DNA of 64,000 nucleotides from Acheta domesticus (taxonomy: Eukaryota; Arthropoda; Insecta; Orthoptera; Gryllidae). Under the pieces are notes generated by a model, which saw nothing but the letters and a program-made list of their open reading frames with translations, was not told the DNA's origin and did no database searches. The translations under genes and the position numbers were made by a program. The DNA lies in the NCBI GenBank assembly GCA_031308135.1, contig JAHLJT010000631.1:265842948-265906947 (forward strand). The letters run 5' to 3'. The stretch's first letter is position 1; every line of letters starts with the position of its first letter. Of the stretch, positions 1-11,334 are shown piece by piece.

Positions 1-540
1 TCCTATCCTCCCCCCACCCGCATCCAACCCGCTTCCCACTCGCCTCACATCCACTCCACGCTCCTTTTCTACTTTTGTCTTACCTCGCATTTCTTGTTCC
101 ATCTTTCCTTCCCTGTTCGCATCCCATTACGCAACTCTACTCGCTCCAACCGCTCTATGGATCCTTCCCTTCCGCATTGGCCCTGGTTCGCCTCGATCCT
201 CTCCGATTCGAATTTACATGCTCGCGAGCAGAGTTCGACGGTAGGTGTCTCATCGTATCTCCTCCAACGATAGGAGCCGCTCAGTCGTCAGTTATTTTAA
301 CGGCCTGTACCTTCGAACCAACGCCCACCTGGGAGCACTATCAGTGAGTGGTGGGCGCGCGGTAGCCGCTCGGGCAGATATGAACGGTAAATCGCGTACC
401 CTCCGTTAGAGGGCTCGAAATGTTCCTGGCTCGGGGGCAAATTCCTGGTGAAGGTGACTTGGATTCGATGGAACCTCGGAGGTGAGGTTTTGGTGGCTTT
501 CCGATTCTTCATTGCTACGTTTTCAGTGTTTTTGTAAAAA
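1..540. other. mixed-composition segment, no gene recognised
   Basis: The first 120 bases are pyrimidine-rich, then composition becomes balanced up to about 510. A small hairpin (CCCTC...GAGGG) lies near 400. No convincing coding frame, SINE head or splice structure was found. Confidence 0.4.
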
Positions 541-1780
541 AGACCATTGTAAAATTACGAAGACTTCTTTTTTCATTGGTTTTATGTTTCCAATTGGTAT
601 TATTTGTATGAAATTTACAGAGCTGGTTTTCTGAGGTTGTAGCAACTTCAAGGTATAAAACTCAGTTATCAAAGTGATGTATTCAAATTATTTGCTTCAA
701 TATTTATAATTTCTAAGTTAATGAAATTGCTACTCGCTCACAAACATACCCTGAATCGCACTACAGCCTTATTTCTTTGTAAAAGTCTTCAAAACGACAC
801 TCATAACCCCGATTAAACTTAAGAGAACAATTAGAATATTTTGAGAGTATTGCAAGTCTATTTACACTGTTTTTAGATCATACTTTTAAACTCGTAGTTA
901 ACATGTAATTAATATCTTCTTCGGAAGCAAATGCATACATAAGCACAAAATGGACTCGGTCATGAAATACTGTCATGACCAGATGACTGTGACGCTGTCG
1001 CATTCTTCCCTTTTGATGAAATCTAACCGCGAGCTCTGCACATTATGATTGAAGGCATGTAATTATATCCAGACCATAATGATTTGATTAATGCGTTATT
1101 GCGGTCATCTGGAACTGTTTTGTAACTCGTCGTATGAAAAGGATCTATAATCATCGCAAATGAACTTCTTCAGCAGCTTACTGGAAACCACAACTAGTCA
1201 ATCATGCCTTAATACTAGAATATAAAAAATGAAATACTTCGAACGGAACTACTTAAAAAAATACTTCTAACGGAAACAAAATGCGTTAATGAATTATGTA
1301 CTGATCAAGTATATAATACATACATGTTTTGAATTGGCGACAATGTACCAATGAGTTCCCCGTTTACAAATGCATGGTTCAATGTTTATTTCTCTATTTT
1401 CTAGAATAATTAAACCTAGTTTCCACAATTAAATAATTATTTCGTGAACAATGTTCATAAGACATTTAAAAAAATTCATACAATTATTACATTATTACCA
1501 GTTCTCTATTAGATGAGATGTAATTATTCTAAAATGCAAAATACATTTTCTATTTCCAGATACTCAAATAAAAGAAACACTGTCAACATACTCAGTTTAG
1601 ATATGTGTAAAACACTACTCTTACTGTATTTCTACATTATGTGGAAGCTAATTATATTTATTGTCATTGTATGAAATGTAACGCAGTGTCGAATAATTTT
1701 TAATACGGCCAAGAACCTTGCAAAACCCTTCCGGTACAGCGAGAATCAAATCCAAACAATTTCCTGCCAATCACTCTTTC
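541..1780. other. AT-rich DNA, nothing recognised
   Basis: Long AT-rich stretch with no open frame of note, no tandem repeat and no match to the repeat families seen elsewhere in the window. Confidence 0.5.
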
Positions 1781-1799
1781 CGTCAATACTTGTAATACG

Positions 1800-2215
1800 T
1801 ACGTATATCACGTAGGAGCGGCGCGGATGCGCAAGACTGATACGGACTCCTCGAATTATAGGTCAGGCGGCGGCGTGTAATGCATTTTTGAGCCCCTCCT
1901 GACCTCCGCCCGCTGATTCGTATTCCGCAGGCGCCGGCGGTGGCGCCGGCGGCAGCGGCGGTGGATGTGGCGGTGGAGGCGACGGAGCCAGAGATCCGCC
2001 CGAAGACGCCGTGGCTTAAAGCAGCTGCTTTCGGCTTATATTTCATTCAGATTATTTTGAGGGTCGCAGTGATGAAAAGTGTGATGACAGAGGTAACAAT
2101 GGTGGTGATTCTGATGTTAAGTTGAAGTGGTGGCGGAGAAGCTGGAAAATGTGGCATTGAAAGAGTTAGCGACTGTGGCGCACAGCTGTCGTCGTCTTCG
2201 TGGAGGCGGCTGTGT
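1800..2215. other. CpG-rich islet with a possible terminal exon
   Basis: CG dinucleotides are frequent here compared with the flanking DNA. A pyrimidine-containing tract ends in CAG at 1928-1930. The next bases read in one frame as a glycine-rich 29-residue peptide that stops at TAA 2017-2019. This could be a last coding exon (acceptor at 1930, exon 1931-2019), but glycine runs arise easily from GGC/GGT repeats and no upstream donor was found. Treat it as a candidate only. Confidence 0.25.
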
Positions 2216-2582
2216 TCAGAATGGACGGACGACGGGCAGGTAGGAGGACCTCATGTCACGAGAGTGGGGCGAAGATGTCGTGGGCGGACTACGTGGGGAC
2301 GGGAAAGACATAAAAATGGAACGGAGAACGTGGGACGCGGGGCGGGGAGACGGATTAAAAGGGTTCGAACGGATGCGGAGATGGCAGATGCGGGGGACGA
2401 AGGAAGGGGCGAAGAGAGTCGGAGAGACGAGGAAGGGGTGAGGCAGAGAGTGAAATGGAGGACAAATGACGGGACTATCAGACGGGAGAAAGAGACAGAG
2501 GGAAGAGAGGCCGGGACGGCAGGATGAGTGACCAGGCTGGCGGGACGAGGGAGGATTGGGGAACAGGCGACGAGGGGCGCGG

Positions 2583-2631
<49 letters not shown>

Positions 2632-3140
2632 AACGAGGGGGGGACAGGCGACGAGGGAGGGACAGGCGACGAGAGAGGAACGGTGGACAAGCGACGAGAG
2701 ACGAGGGACGGGGGTCGAGGGACGGGGGTCGAGGGACGGGGGTCGAGGGACGGGGGTCGAGGGACGGGGGTCGAAGGACGGGGGACAAGGGACGAGTGAC
2801 GAGGGACGGGGAGACGAGGGACGGGGGTCGAGGGACGGGTTGACGAGGGACGAGGGACGGGGGAGACGAGGAACGGGGGGCGAGGGTCAGGGAACGAGGG
2901 TCGGCGGCCAAAGGGGGGAGTTGTGGGTTCGGAGGGGCGAAGGACGGGGAGCGGGGAGTGAGAGACGAGGATACTGAGAGTGGCGAGGTAGGGGAAGGGG
3001 ACCGAAGCTGGCGGCTCCTCCGTGGAACGTGCCACCTCGAACGCGGCCTCGCGGACTCAACGGCGAGAGCGCCGCCGCAGGGCAGGATGAACGAGACCGC
3101 ACACCGCCACGCAAACGTAATGGAGCTCGCTCGCGATATA
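2216..3140. repeat. G-rich minisatellite region with (GA)n
   Basis: Purine/G-rich on the + strand. It holds a GA microsatellite at 2585-2627, then degenerate short tandem units from about 2633 to 2975. The cleanest part (about 2695-2775) repeats a 14-bp unit, ACGGGGGTCGAGGG. The right part (2990-3130) is CpG-rich and non-repetitive. Open frames on both strands here (up to 311 codons) follow from the absence of stops in the repeat and have the low-complexity R/G/E or P/S/L composition expected of an artefact. Confidence 0.8.
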
Positions 3141-3149
3141 CGGGAGGAC

Positions 3150-6100
3150 ATTTGTCGGTTTCTTTCAGTTTTTTTCTACAAAACTTACTTTAACAGTAAT
3201 ACGGTCAAATGTGCATCGCATTTTAGCATTATAGAAACAATTAATACTCTTTTCTAATAAAAAACATTGTATTCTACGATTTAATCTGATGTTGGAAATT
3301 CCGCATTACATTCCAATGGGATAATTTTTATGAGAAATATGCAGAAATTAGTTTGCATCTGAGTTCTGTGGATGGTTCTTCTATTTTGAAATAAGCACCT
3401 ACTATTTAAATTGACCACGGACTAGTTTCTTCTTACGAGATGAAGTCGTCGATGACTTTTGGAGCTATGAAACAAATTTAAGCATAGTTTTCATTCATAT
3501 TACCAAATAAACTTATCTTTTAACAATATATTACTACAGCAAATACTTGCTACTTGTGTATGACAATAGATCTAACAAAGTCAATTGCAGCTTTGCACAT
3601 AAATATCTCAACATTAGTACTTCGACACCATACCTAGGAAATGATCTTGCTCAATGTCAGAAAACTTCTATAGAAACTATCTTTCTACCTCGTCACTCAT
3701 CGGTTGAGTACCGATGCATCACCTAAAATGAAAAAGAAGTTCTTTATATCCCCACCTTCATGTGAAGTAATATTTTGTTTATATTCTTGCGAATATTTAT
3801 ACAATCATAAATTTATAGTTATAAAATATGAGTTTAAAGCAGACAATTTCTGCAACCCTTATCTGCAATTAATTTTTTTTCATCATTTTTCCGACTTCTT
3901 CCTCATATGTTTGGACTTTCTCTTCGTCTGTGGTTTGTTTTGGCATACATTGTCATTATTTAGATGGATTCAATAATTATTTACCTCACTTTCGCTAGAT
4001 GCTTATACTTTGTTTTCTGCATCATCCGTCAATGTCTATCTATCTTCAAAGCAAAAGGTTACATCCACTTCTGTATATATATTTAATTTCTTTTGGTTAT
4101 TTCCAATAGATTTTTTCCAGCGTAATTGAGTCTAGATCTTATGTACTCATCTTTTCCTAATTTTCCTTAATATTTAATCATCATGGCATCCATATAACCT
4201 GAGTGACAATTTCAAGAACGCACATATATCTACCGGCGGAATGAGAATAAGGAAATAATTAGTAAAACCTGGTGTGTTAGCTTATTGTAATTGCAAGTTA
4301 GTCGATTATGCTTTGTAAACCCGTAAATTTTAGATGTGATTTCTTGCCTATCAGATAGGTTACACGAAACTGCTATCTGAATGAGTTCTAGCATTTATAC
4401 TACCAAGAGCCGATGAAAACCTACGCTCCGTTTTTGTAACATAACTTTCAAGGGCCGGTTAGAGCCGATGACAGTTTTATAAAAAAAGCTTCATACAGCT
4501 TTATAAAAAGTGACAGCTTTGTACAAAAAGCTTTTATTTATATTTCCAGCGGCGGAGAGCATAGCATGCCTTTACATCGTTGGTTACGGTTATAATAGTC
4601 AAACGAAATGAGTTCCTACCTTGCGTGTTTGAAATCGCAAAGTGTATTTTAAGAAGCCGTAGGGTGAACTGCTGAATAGTGAAGTAAGTCGGATGCTAAG
4701 AAATGAAATGCCACATTACATTATTTTTGTTATAACTCAAACTTATGTAGCAATAAACGTTTTTCTATTTCCATTTTATAATTTTCATATTATATGGATG
4801 CAGCGTGTTGTATATTGATATTCATTAAGATCTAGCTACATTATAGTACAGACCAATCACAGATGAATTAACAGTTGAGAATAAATCAATCATTGCACGT
4901 AGTTCTATTAAATATTTCTGTTTATGCATTGTTCCAAAAAAAATCGTAAGATGGAGATGGTTACCCGCGTATGTCCTACTGTTTCCAAAACTCGAAAGAA
5001 AATCAGAAAACTGAATACCTATAGAGTGTCAGATAAGAAGATGATATGAAATAAAAACATGGAATTTGATGACATTTCTTTAATAAATTGAATCGTAACT
5101 TGACTCGTGTACTTCTCGTTTTAAGGACTGATTTGGCTTAATCAATGCCATCTTGGAAATCTGGGTGACTGTCTACAGGTGGCGTTGGTCGAACACTGCA
5201 TTTCAGTTGCCGCATAACCGTTTAATGTAAAAGTTTAACTTATAATAACTGTTGTTACATGTAGAAAAATATTGTTTGAAACTCAATGTAGTGGGTACAA
5301 ACACACTCGAATGAATTTTACGATACTCAATCATTCCTAGCTCTTGTAGTAATACCTCTTCATACTCGTGTTTTAATACACATCTCATCATTGTTCCATA
5401 ATATACGGTAGACGTATCTGTGAAAGTGAGAGTAAACGTTTGAGGGAGAGAGTGAAAAATGAGTGGAAAGGGAGAGAAATATATTATTCAATATTTTTTT
5501 CACTGTCCGTCATAGTACGAGTCATAGAATTATTATAATTATTTCCCTGGTAGGGTGTTCTACGCATAAAAGTTATCAAAACTCGCTTTGATTGCGTCTG
5601 TTGTTTACAGACTCGATAAAAATAGGCAACTCAAATCTATTTGTAATTGTGAACAAAAGATACTCTAAGCCTGCGCAGAAGAGTGTGCCTTAATTTTTCA
5701 AGAACTTTCCCATACTCCATTTCTTTCCATAAGTAACCTTGATCTCAAGTATGTTCACTTACGTAAAAGTAACAAACTAGATAATGTAATTGAGAATTTT
5801 TAATTAACCAAATATTTTGTTAATGTGTGCTTTGTCATAATACAAAATTCGTTGATCACATCGTACTCAGCAAAGCAATTGCAGATTTTCAAAAGTGTTT
5901 ATTACATTCAGTATAATATGATACAGGAATACTCTACAATGTAGTATTGTAGTTAGTATTCTGACGACTATCAAGAAGTTGTTAATAATCGAGCTATGGT
6001 GCATTATCCACGTTACATCCAAAAACATATTCTGAATTGGTAGGCATTTTCAAACTCACCTTATCTATTTATATTACCAGCAAATCAATATTTTACCATT

Positions 6101-6540
6101 ACTTGTGTCGTTCTCAAGCTGAGCGGATGTCAGTAAGTTAACAGTAGTCAGAAGATTTAATTTTTCCAGAAACTTATTTTACGTACTTAAATGTGTGACA
6201 TGACACTCTGATTGCTCTTTGAATTGCACTGCATCCATCCGAGTGAGATACCGCAATATGATGTTTAGGAAGCAAGCGTTTGAACATTCGTGCTACTAGA
6301 ACCGACTTCGTTGAAGACATTTCTTCAGGTATATTTGTCGCTATGAAAAGTGAAAAGGAGAGTGGACTCTGTAATGAAGTTAAATTATGCACAGAGAGGA
6401 TCCTAGTCATCTCAGTTCCGGTCCGGTCATAAAAAGCTCTTCTGGATGAGATGCGTGGTTTAAGCAGAGAAATATTTTTTCAGGCACATTTTATAAAATG
6501 AATTTGATGTAAAACTATGTCACCGGAAATAGATATAAAA
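3150..6540. other. AT-rich DNA, no gene or repeat family recognised
   Basis: About 3.4 kb of AT-rich sequence. A 62-codon minus-strand frame at 5203-5391 has somewhat protein-like composition, but I do not recognise it and it has no support. Nothing else stands out. Confidence 0.4.
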
Positions 6541-6614
6541 AATATATGTTTCTACAGAGAATAATATTGTACAACCTGAATGAGAGAACAAAACACCCTG
6601 GCATGCTGTACGTC

Positions 6615-6712
6615 AATAGTGAAGTTGGAGTTTGTATGCAATTGTGTGTAGGATCCCGACGATCGAAGTGTCGTCGGGATCCTACACACAATTGTACACA
6701 AACTTCACTATT
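6615..6712. repeat. near-perfect palindrome (foldback), about 98 bp
   Basis: The left arm (6615-6662) and right arm (6671-6712) are reverse complements apart from a 6-bp insertion and a few changes. The inner part GTGTAGGATCCCGACGA is exact. The loop is about 8 bases. Both arms end in AATAGTGAAG when read outward-in. The whole would form a stable hairpin or cruciform. It lies directly upstream of a tandem repeat. Confidence 0.85.
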
Positions 6713-6725
6713 AGACTTGCAAAAG

Positions 6726-6930
6726 GGTAAGGAGTTGCGCTGAAAACTCTAAATTGCACACTTTTCCCTAAATAGAATTACGAAGCAAGTACTACACATC
6801 TACACCAAGGAGTTTTGCTACAAACTCTAAATTCCACACTTTTCCCTATAAAGAACTATGTACTACATACAAGTCTACACCAAGGAGTTGCAATGCAAAC
6901 TCTAAATTACACACTTGTGCGTATAAAAAA
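6726..6930. repeat. tandem repeat, about 75-bp unit, 2.7 copies
   Basis: Three successive units begin with AAGGAGTT, followed by AAACTCTAAATT and CACACTTTTCCCTA. Starts are near 6728, 6807 and 6881; the third is partial. Each unit contains a short inverted pair (GAGTTGC / GCAAACTC) that could form a small hairpin. Confidence 0.75.
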
Positions 6931-7555
6931 CGACGGCAGGGAGCAACAGCGAGAGGAGTTGGTGTGGAGACAGTTAAAATGACGATGTCTATCAAGGAGC
7001 AAGGAGTTTGCAAGGAGTTTGAATATGGATGAAAAGACGCTTTCGTCTCTCAAATACAAATTAGTTGAGGGGACATTCAAAGAAAGAGGCTGTACCGTGT
7101 GTTGTGCGATCTCGCGGGTGCGTGCTGAACTACTGTTGCGGGGCAAGTGCCTGGCAAGTGGATGGCGAGTGCTCAGGTGTCCAGCGCTTGTGTGAGAGAT
7201 ACGGGTGAGGCACTTATTTGTGAAGTAAATGGAGGTTTCCAAGTACTGCCGACTTTCAAAAAATTATCAAAATAGAGTGCACAATAGGGTTGCACAAACT
7301 CTAGCAGAGTACTTCAGTTTTTAGAAACGATAAGTCCTCAGAAAGATATCAACTTGACATTACAATTTGTACACATTTCATTTAAAAGTCTAAAAAAATC
7401 GATCGTTTGTTTAAACACATATATGGCATCTCAGCATAATGAGAGTTAACTTACGTCGTAATTTTTCCGCTGATTCTTTCCACACCCCAAGATTGGATGA
7501 GAAAGCATACAGGCAACATCATTTCCATGGTTTCTCTGAACAATACTACACTAAT
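6931..7555. other. no gene recognised
   Basis: Holds short GGAGTTTG direct repeats near 6995-7022 that resemble the preceding tandem repeat. A 111-codon minus-strand frame at 6907-7242 has no recognisable domain. Confidence 0.35.
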
Positions 7556-7719
7556 AGTGCAGTAGTACATTAACAGACGGGTCGCTAACGATCTTTCTTA
7601 CCTCGTGTTTGTCTCCTATTCTCTTCTTACATACACGCGCGCAAACAATTACGTGCATTCCATTACCGCACAAATCTAGAGAAAAGACCAGCATGGAGAT
7701 TTTCGTCGCTGGGGCACTG

Positions 7720-8200
7720 CTCCGCTTGCAGAGATACCCGGGAAAGATGTGGAAATTTCGAAAACCAACATGTCGGTCTGCGCCAAATACCTGGCGGAGA
7801 TTCCTGCAGAGGAATCACGTAAGCCAGTGGTGTCAAGGTCTTTTACTGGTGGCAGTGGCACGCGTCGTGGCACCGTAGCACGGTACGAATTTCTCTGCGG
7901 AACTAGCGTCGGGAATGGAAACTATCAGTAACCCCGCCGTTTTACAATAGGGACGGCGTTGTCTCTGGTGGCGGGGTAATGAACTGCGTGGGGGGAGGCG
8001 ATTTCTCTGTGGCACTGGTGCTACGGACTCCCGCTCGTGGCATCGACCTTGACAACACTGATGTAAGCCAACATGTAAGTGTGTGCCTAATACCTGACGG
8101 AGACACCTGGAGAGGAAATATCGTAAGCAACGTGTAGAACTGGTGGAGACATCTGGAGGGGAATCTCGTAAACCAACGTGTAGGACTGCGCAAGATATTG
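7720..8200 (+). repeat. diverged tandem array of a SINE-A internal module
   Basis: Repeated cues are GAGATACC/GAGACACCTGG, GAGGAAATATCGTAAG or GAGGAATCACGTAAG, and CCAACATGT/CCAACGTGTAGG. They recur near 7731-7776, 7783-7830, 8060-8080, 8098-8136 and 8143-8190. Spacing is about 45-60 bp where units are clear; 7850-8055 is too diverged to count. Confidence 0.5.
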
Positions 8201-8256
8201 CATTCCGACGGGAAGGAGTACCCAACATCTCGGATACAAGTTCCACTACTACTTGT

Positions 8257-8331
8257 ATCAAAACAATATACTCATCAACCAATATACTCGCATCAAAACA
8301 ATCAAACCAATTACGTAAGGTCTAACTTAAC
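8257..8331 (+). repeat. direct repeat, left copy
   Basis: Contains CATCAAAACAATCAAACCAA and neighbouring AATATACTC motifs. It pairs with a similar stretch at 9144-9221 about 0.89 kb away. The two copies look about 85% identical by eye and enclose the SINE tail and a CpG islet. Confidence 0.7.
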
Positions 8332-8489
8332 CTTCCGCCAGGCGCGCCGGACATTGTTGACATGTCAGGAGACTTCAGTATTCTCATTCCCTTGCCTTCT
8401 CCCTATCAGTCGCAAAGAAGATTCCACTACGCTTACGGAACTAACGACCATAGTAATCTTCGCGTCCGGAATCAACACACCGTCTCTAG

Positions 8490-9050
8490 CGTCGCCCTCG
8501 CTCCAGCGCTCAGCCTGCCTTGTCGCGGGGCCATTACTCAAAGGCGGTGCCGCCTGGCAGGCCGATTCCCAATGAGCGAGGGCGGGCGCATGTGCAGCCC
8601 CGTCACGGCGAGAGCGACCGAGGGCGGGCGGGGCGGTCCTCGCGTTTTGCATGCATTAAAACTTCCGCCCTCCGCCGCCGCGCCGCGCAGCGCCACTTTA
8701 CCAAGAAAAATGTCGGCGGAGACGCTCCTCCCTCCGGCTAGATTGCTCCATAAACTTGAGACCTTTCGTCCCGGATGCAATATTCCAGAAAGAATCGCTA
8801 TTCCGCGCCTAACGCACTATAAATCATGCGCGCACGCCGCAATGAATTTCCGCTTCCCCTTTTGGCTTCTCGGACGTCGCGCCTCGGCCGTGTAATGGCG
8901 CCGGAGAGCCTCGTCTCGGATAATTCCAAGTGCTCCCAAATGGATTTCCGTTCTCTCGGGGAAGGACGTCACAAACCTTTTGCCCTTCTTGATCCTGCGG
9001 TAAAAGGTTTTCACCATGAGAAGTTATACTGTGTGATCCGGTTATTAAAA
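8490..9050. other. CpG-rich islet
   Basis: Rich in CG dinucleotides against an AT-rich background, with AT cores such as CACTATAAATC (8815-8825) inside GC-rich sequence. Overlapping open frames exist on both strands, none recognisable. It could be a regulatory element or an unmethylated CpG island; there is no direct evidence of a promoter. Confidence 0.45.
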
Positions 9051-9075
9051 AAACATCCAACGCGCCATCTTGCCT

Positions 9076-9138
9076 GTTACATATTGAATGAGTAATGTTA
9101 CATATTGAATGAGTAATGTTACATATTGAATGAGTAAT
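9076..9138 (+). repeat. 21-bp tandem repeat, three copies
   Basis: The unit GTTACATATTGAATGAGTAA plus T is repeated three times with almost no change, immediately before the right copy of the 78-bp direct repeat. Confidence 0.9.
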
Positions 9139-9143
9139 ATACT

Positions 9144-9221
9144 CGCATCAAAACAATATACTCTTCAAACAATATAGTCGCATCAAAACAATCAATCCAA
9201 TTATGTAATGTCTGAATTTAA
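9144..9221 (+). repeat. direct repeat, right copy
   Basis: Matches 8257-8331: CATCAAAACAATATACTC, AACAATATAGTCGCATC, then AATCAATCCAATTATGTAA. The pair could be a segmental duplication or remnants of element termini. Confidence 0.7.
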
Positions 9222-10150
9222 CAGTCACGAACTGTATCTACTAAATATTTGAGTTCATACGAAATAACAGAATCATAAACATAAAGTTTAATTGCAGAAT
9301 ATTGTATTAAATAATTGTAACGACTCATTGGTTAGATTTCTAGTACGTGTAGTTAGTTTTAGTAAGTTTAGTGCGTGCAGAGTATAAATAAGTATTTTCA
9401 GTAAAATCCAATAATAATAATACATTGGTAGTGGAAATGAAAACTTCTGTGATTTGTATTTTTTGGTGTTTCTGTCTACATATGCGATAATTCAAATTGT
9501 CTCCTAGAGCCAAAATTCACTGAGTACTAATATTTCAACAAGAATTTAACGACGTTCAAAATTTGATGGTCTCTCTCAAAGTAAACTAACTTTTCGTTGT
9601 TGACTCAGCTAAGGACAAAACAATTGTGAGATATTTGTGAACTCCCCCATATGTGTATGTGTAGTCACCTGTTGTTCTAATATCTAATTTTGTGCAGATT
9701 TGTATGGAAATGTTAGTGTTACTATTAAAAAGATAAGAAAATGATTGTTAAGTACGTTTTTAAATTCCTTTAATTATTTATATAGAGGATTAGTCTGTAG
9801 GATTTCAATATCTTTTTAACTTTCTCACAAAATCACATTCAGCTGCTAATAGCTGTAGAGCACTTAATTGAATTTTGCGGGCGCTAGGTTATAAACAATG
9901 ATTTGGCAAATGTCTAAGTGCTAATGAAATGTGAACACTAAATAAAGTCCACTTACAGCCAAAAATCGCGTTGTGCGAAAACATTTGGTTCCAAAGAAAT
10001 GCTTTCTCTGCATCTGGTGAGCAGGTAAAGTTTGTTTGCATTGAAATTAAAAACCATATTCCAAACATGTTCTGCCTAAAAATCATTACCTCACTACTGT
10101 TGTTCCTGGATATTTCTAATCCCTTCACTGAAACATTGGCCTGATATTGT
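9222..10150. other. AT-rich DNA, nothing recognised
   Basis: No recognisable protein, tandem repeat or element end. A 79-codon minus-strand frame (9889-10128) is unremarkable. Confidence 0.45.
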
Positions 10151-10159
10151 TTTCTAGCT

Positions 10160-10600
10160 ACGGAACATAATACCGAGAAGGCAATGCATCCGGACAGAAC
10201 TCGAATTTGTGCGGAAAACTTTCCGTTGCACGAAAATCCTCGGCAGCGCCTGCGGCTGACGTATGCGGGCGAATTTTCTTCGCGCGCTCTGTCGTCGTGT
10301 CTTCGAACTTGGGCGGGGAATCCCGGTGGCGAAACGTAGGCGCTGAGATCCCCTCGCCCGGCGGCGTCGCTGCGAACTTGCGGCTCCTCGCCGCCCGCCG
10401 GCAGGGGAAGTTAACCACTGGCGCCACCGAAGACGGAAAGATGCGTTGGGAGACGACTTCCGGTGCAGAGGGAGCCGGCTGATATTCACTGAACGAGCAG
10501 GGGACGGCCCGCCCGTCACCTAACAGAAAACTCGCCACGGATATCTGCTCCGGAGGTGGAGTGAACTTTTTCGATTTTCTTGACACCGAGAACGAATAGA
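10160..10600. other. CpG-rich islet
   Basis: CG dinucleotides are dense between about 10195 and 10560. Open frames on both strands (91-149 codons) are arginine/alanine/proline-rich and overlap one another, so they look compositional. No motif was recognised. Confidence 0.45.
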
Positions 10601-10609
10601 ACTTCAACG

Positions 10610-11320
10610 CGCATTACTTTTTTTTAAGTTTAATTTTCAGAACTGATACTGATGACTTGTTACGTTTGGCGTATGTTATATTCGTTTCAAATCTCTTAAT
10701 GCGTTCAAACGTATGTACAAGTACCAATGGCTGCGCATAGGGAGGAAGGCAAAAAAGTCGTGCTATATCCAAAACGAAATTTTGGAAAGGGCACCTTAGC
10801 ATTATATAATAACCATTTTATTTTCTTACAGCATATTCAATCCTTGATTTTCACGATTTTTAACGTGATTTGCGATATTTTGACTTTTTAAGAAAAATCT
10901 GAAGACATGTATCAACCGTGTAGGTGATTTACCAGAAATTAACTGTATTTATTATTTTATAATTTGAGTTTCAAGTTAATTATTTTTTATCGATTTATTT
11001 ATGTGTGTTATATAGTAACATATAATCATATGTAATTAAAAACTTTAATGGGAAAGGGAACCCAGTAATATATTTGCCCTCTCTTTTGTTTTGCATTGAT
11101 GACGCATGTGACCAGTACGTATGCATACAGCTCACACAGGGTTAGCAGACTGTCAAAATAGATATACAGTACATATATCATATTTAAGATTTAAAATATA
11201 GTACATTTTCTCATTTATTTGGAAAGACTATCGGTTATTTTATATATGATGAAATTTATGTCAAATTCTAATCTATATTAATTTCTTACGCTATTTCCGG
11301 GTTCTGTAGTGGGCTTCAAA
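10610..11320. other. AT-rich DNA, nothing recognised
   Basis: AT-rich sequence that ends at the target-site copy of the LINE insertion at 11335. Confidence 0.45.
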
Positions 11321-11334
11321 TCAATGTTTATTAG

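Larger units (their letters stand above)
7560..8490 (+). mobile_element. SINE-A copy 5, expanded internally
   Basis: The 5' part (about 7570-7700) matches the middle of the other SINE-A copies: ACAGACGG-like sequence, then a pyrimidine-rich stretch. The 3' end (about 8410-8490) matches the SINE-A tail: a purine start, TTACGGAACTAACGACC, then GCGTCCGGAATCAAC. Between them the family's GGAGATACCTGG...CCAACGTGTAGG module, single in the other copies, occurs several times (about 7720-8200), lengthening the element to about 0.93 kb. The tRNA-like head is missing. Sequence near 8257-8350 between the array and the tail is not SINE-like. Confidence 0.55.

Noticed and set aside
5203..5391. 62-codon minus-strand frame as a gene fragment
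   Set aside because: Protein-like in composition but no motif, no splice signals and no second copy in the window to support it.
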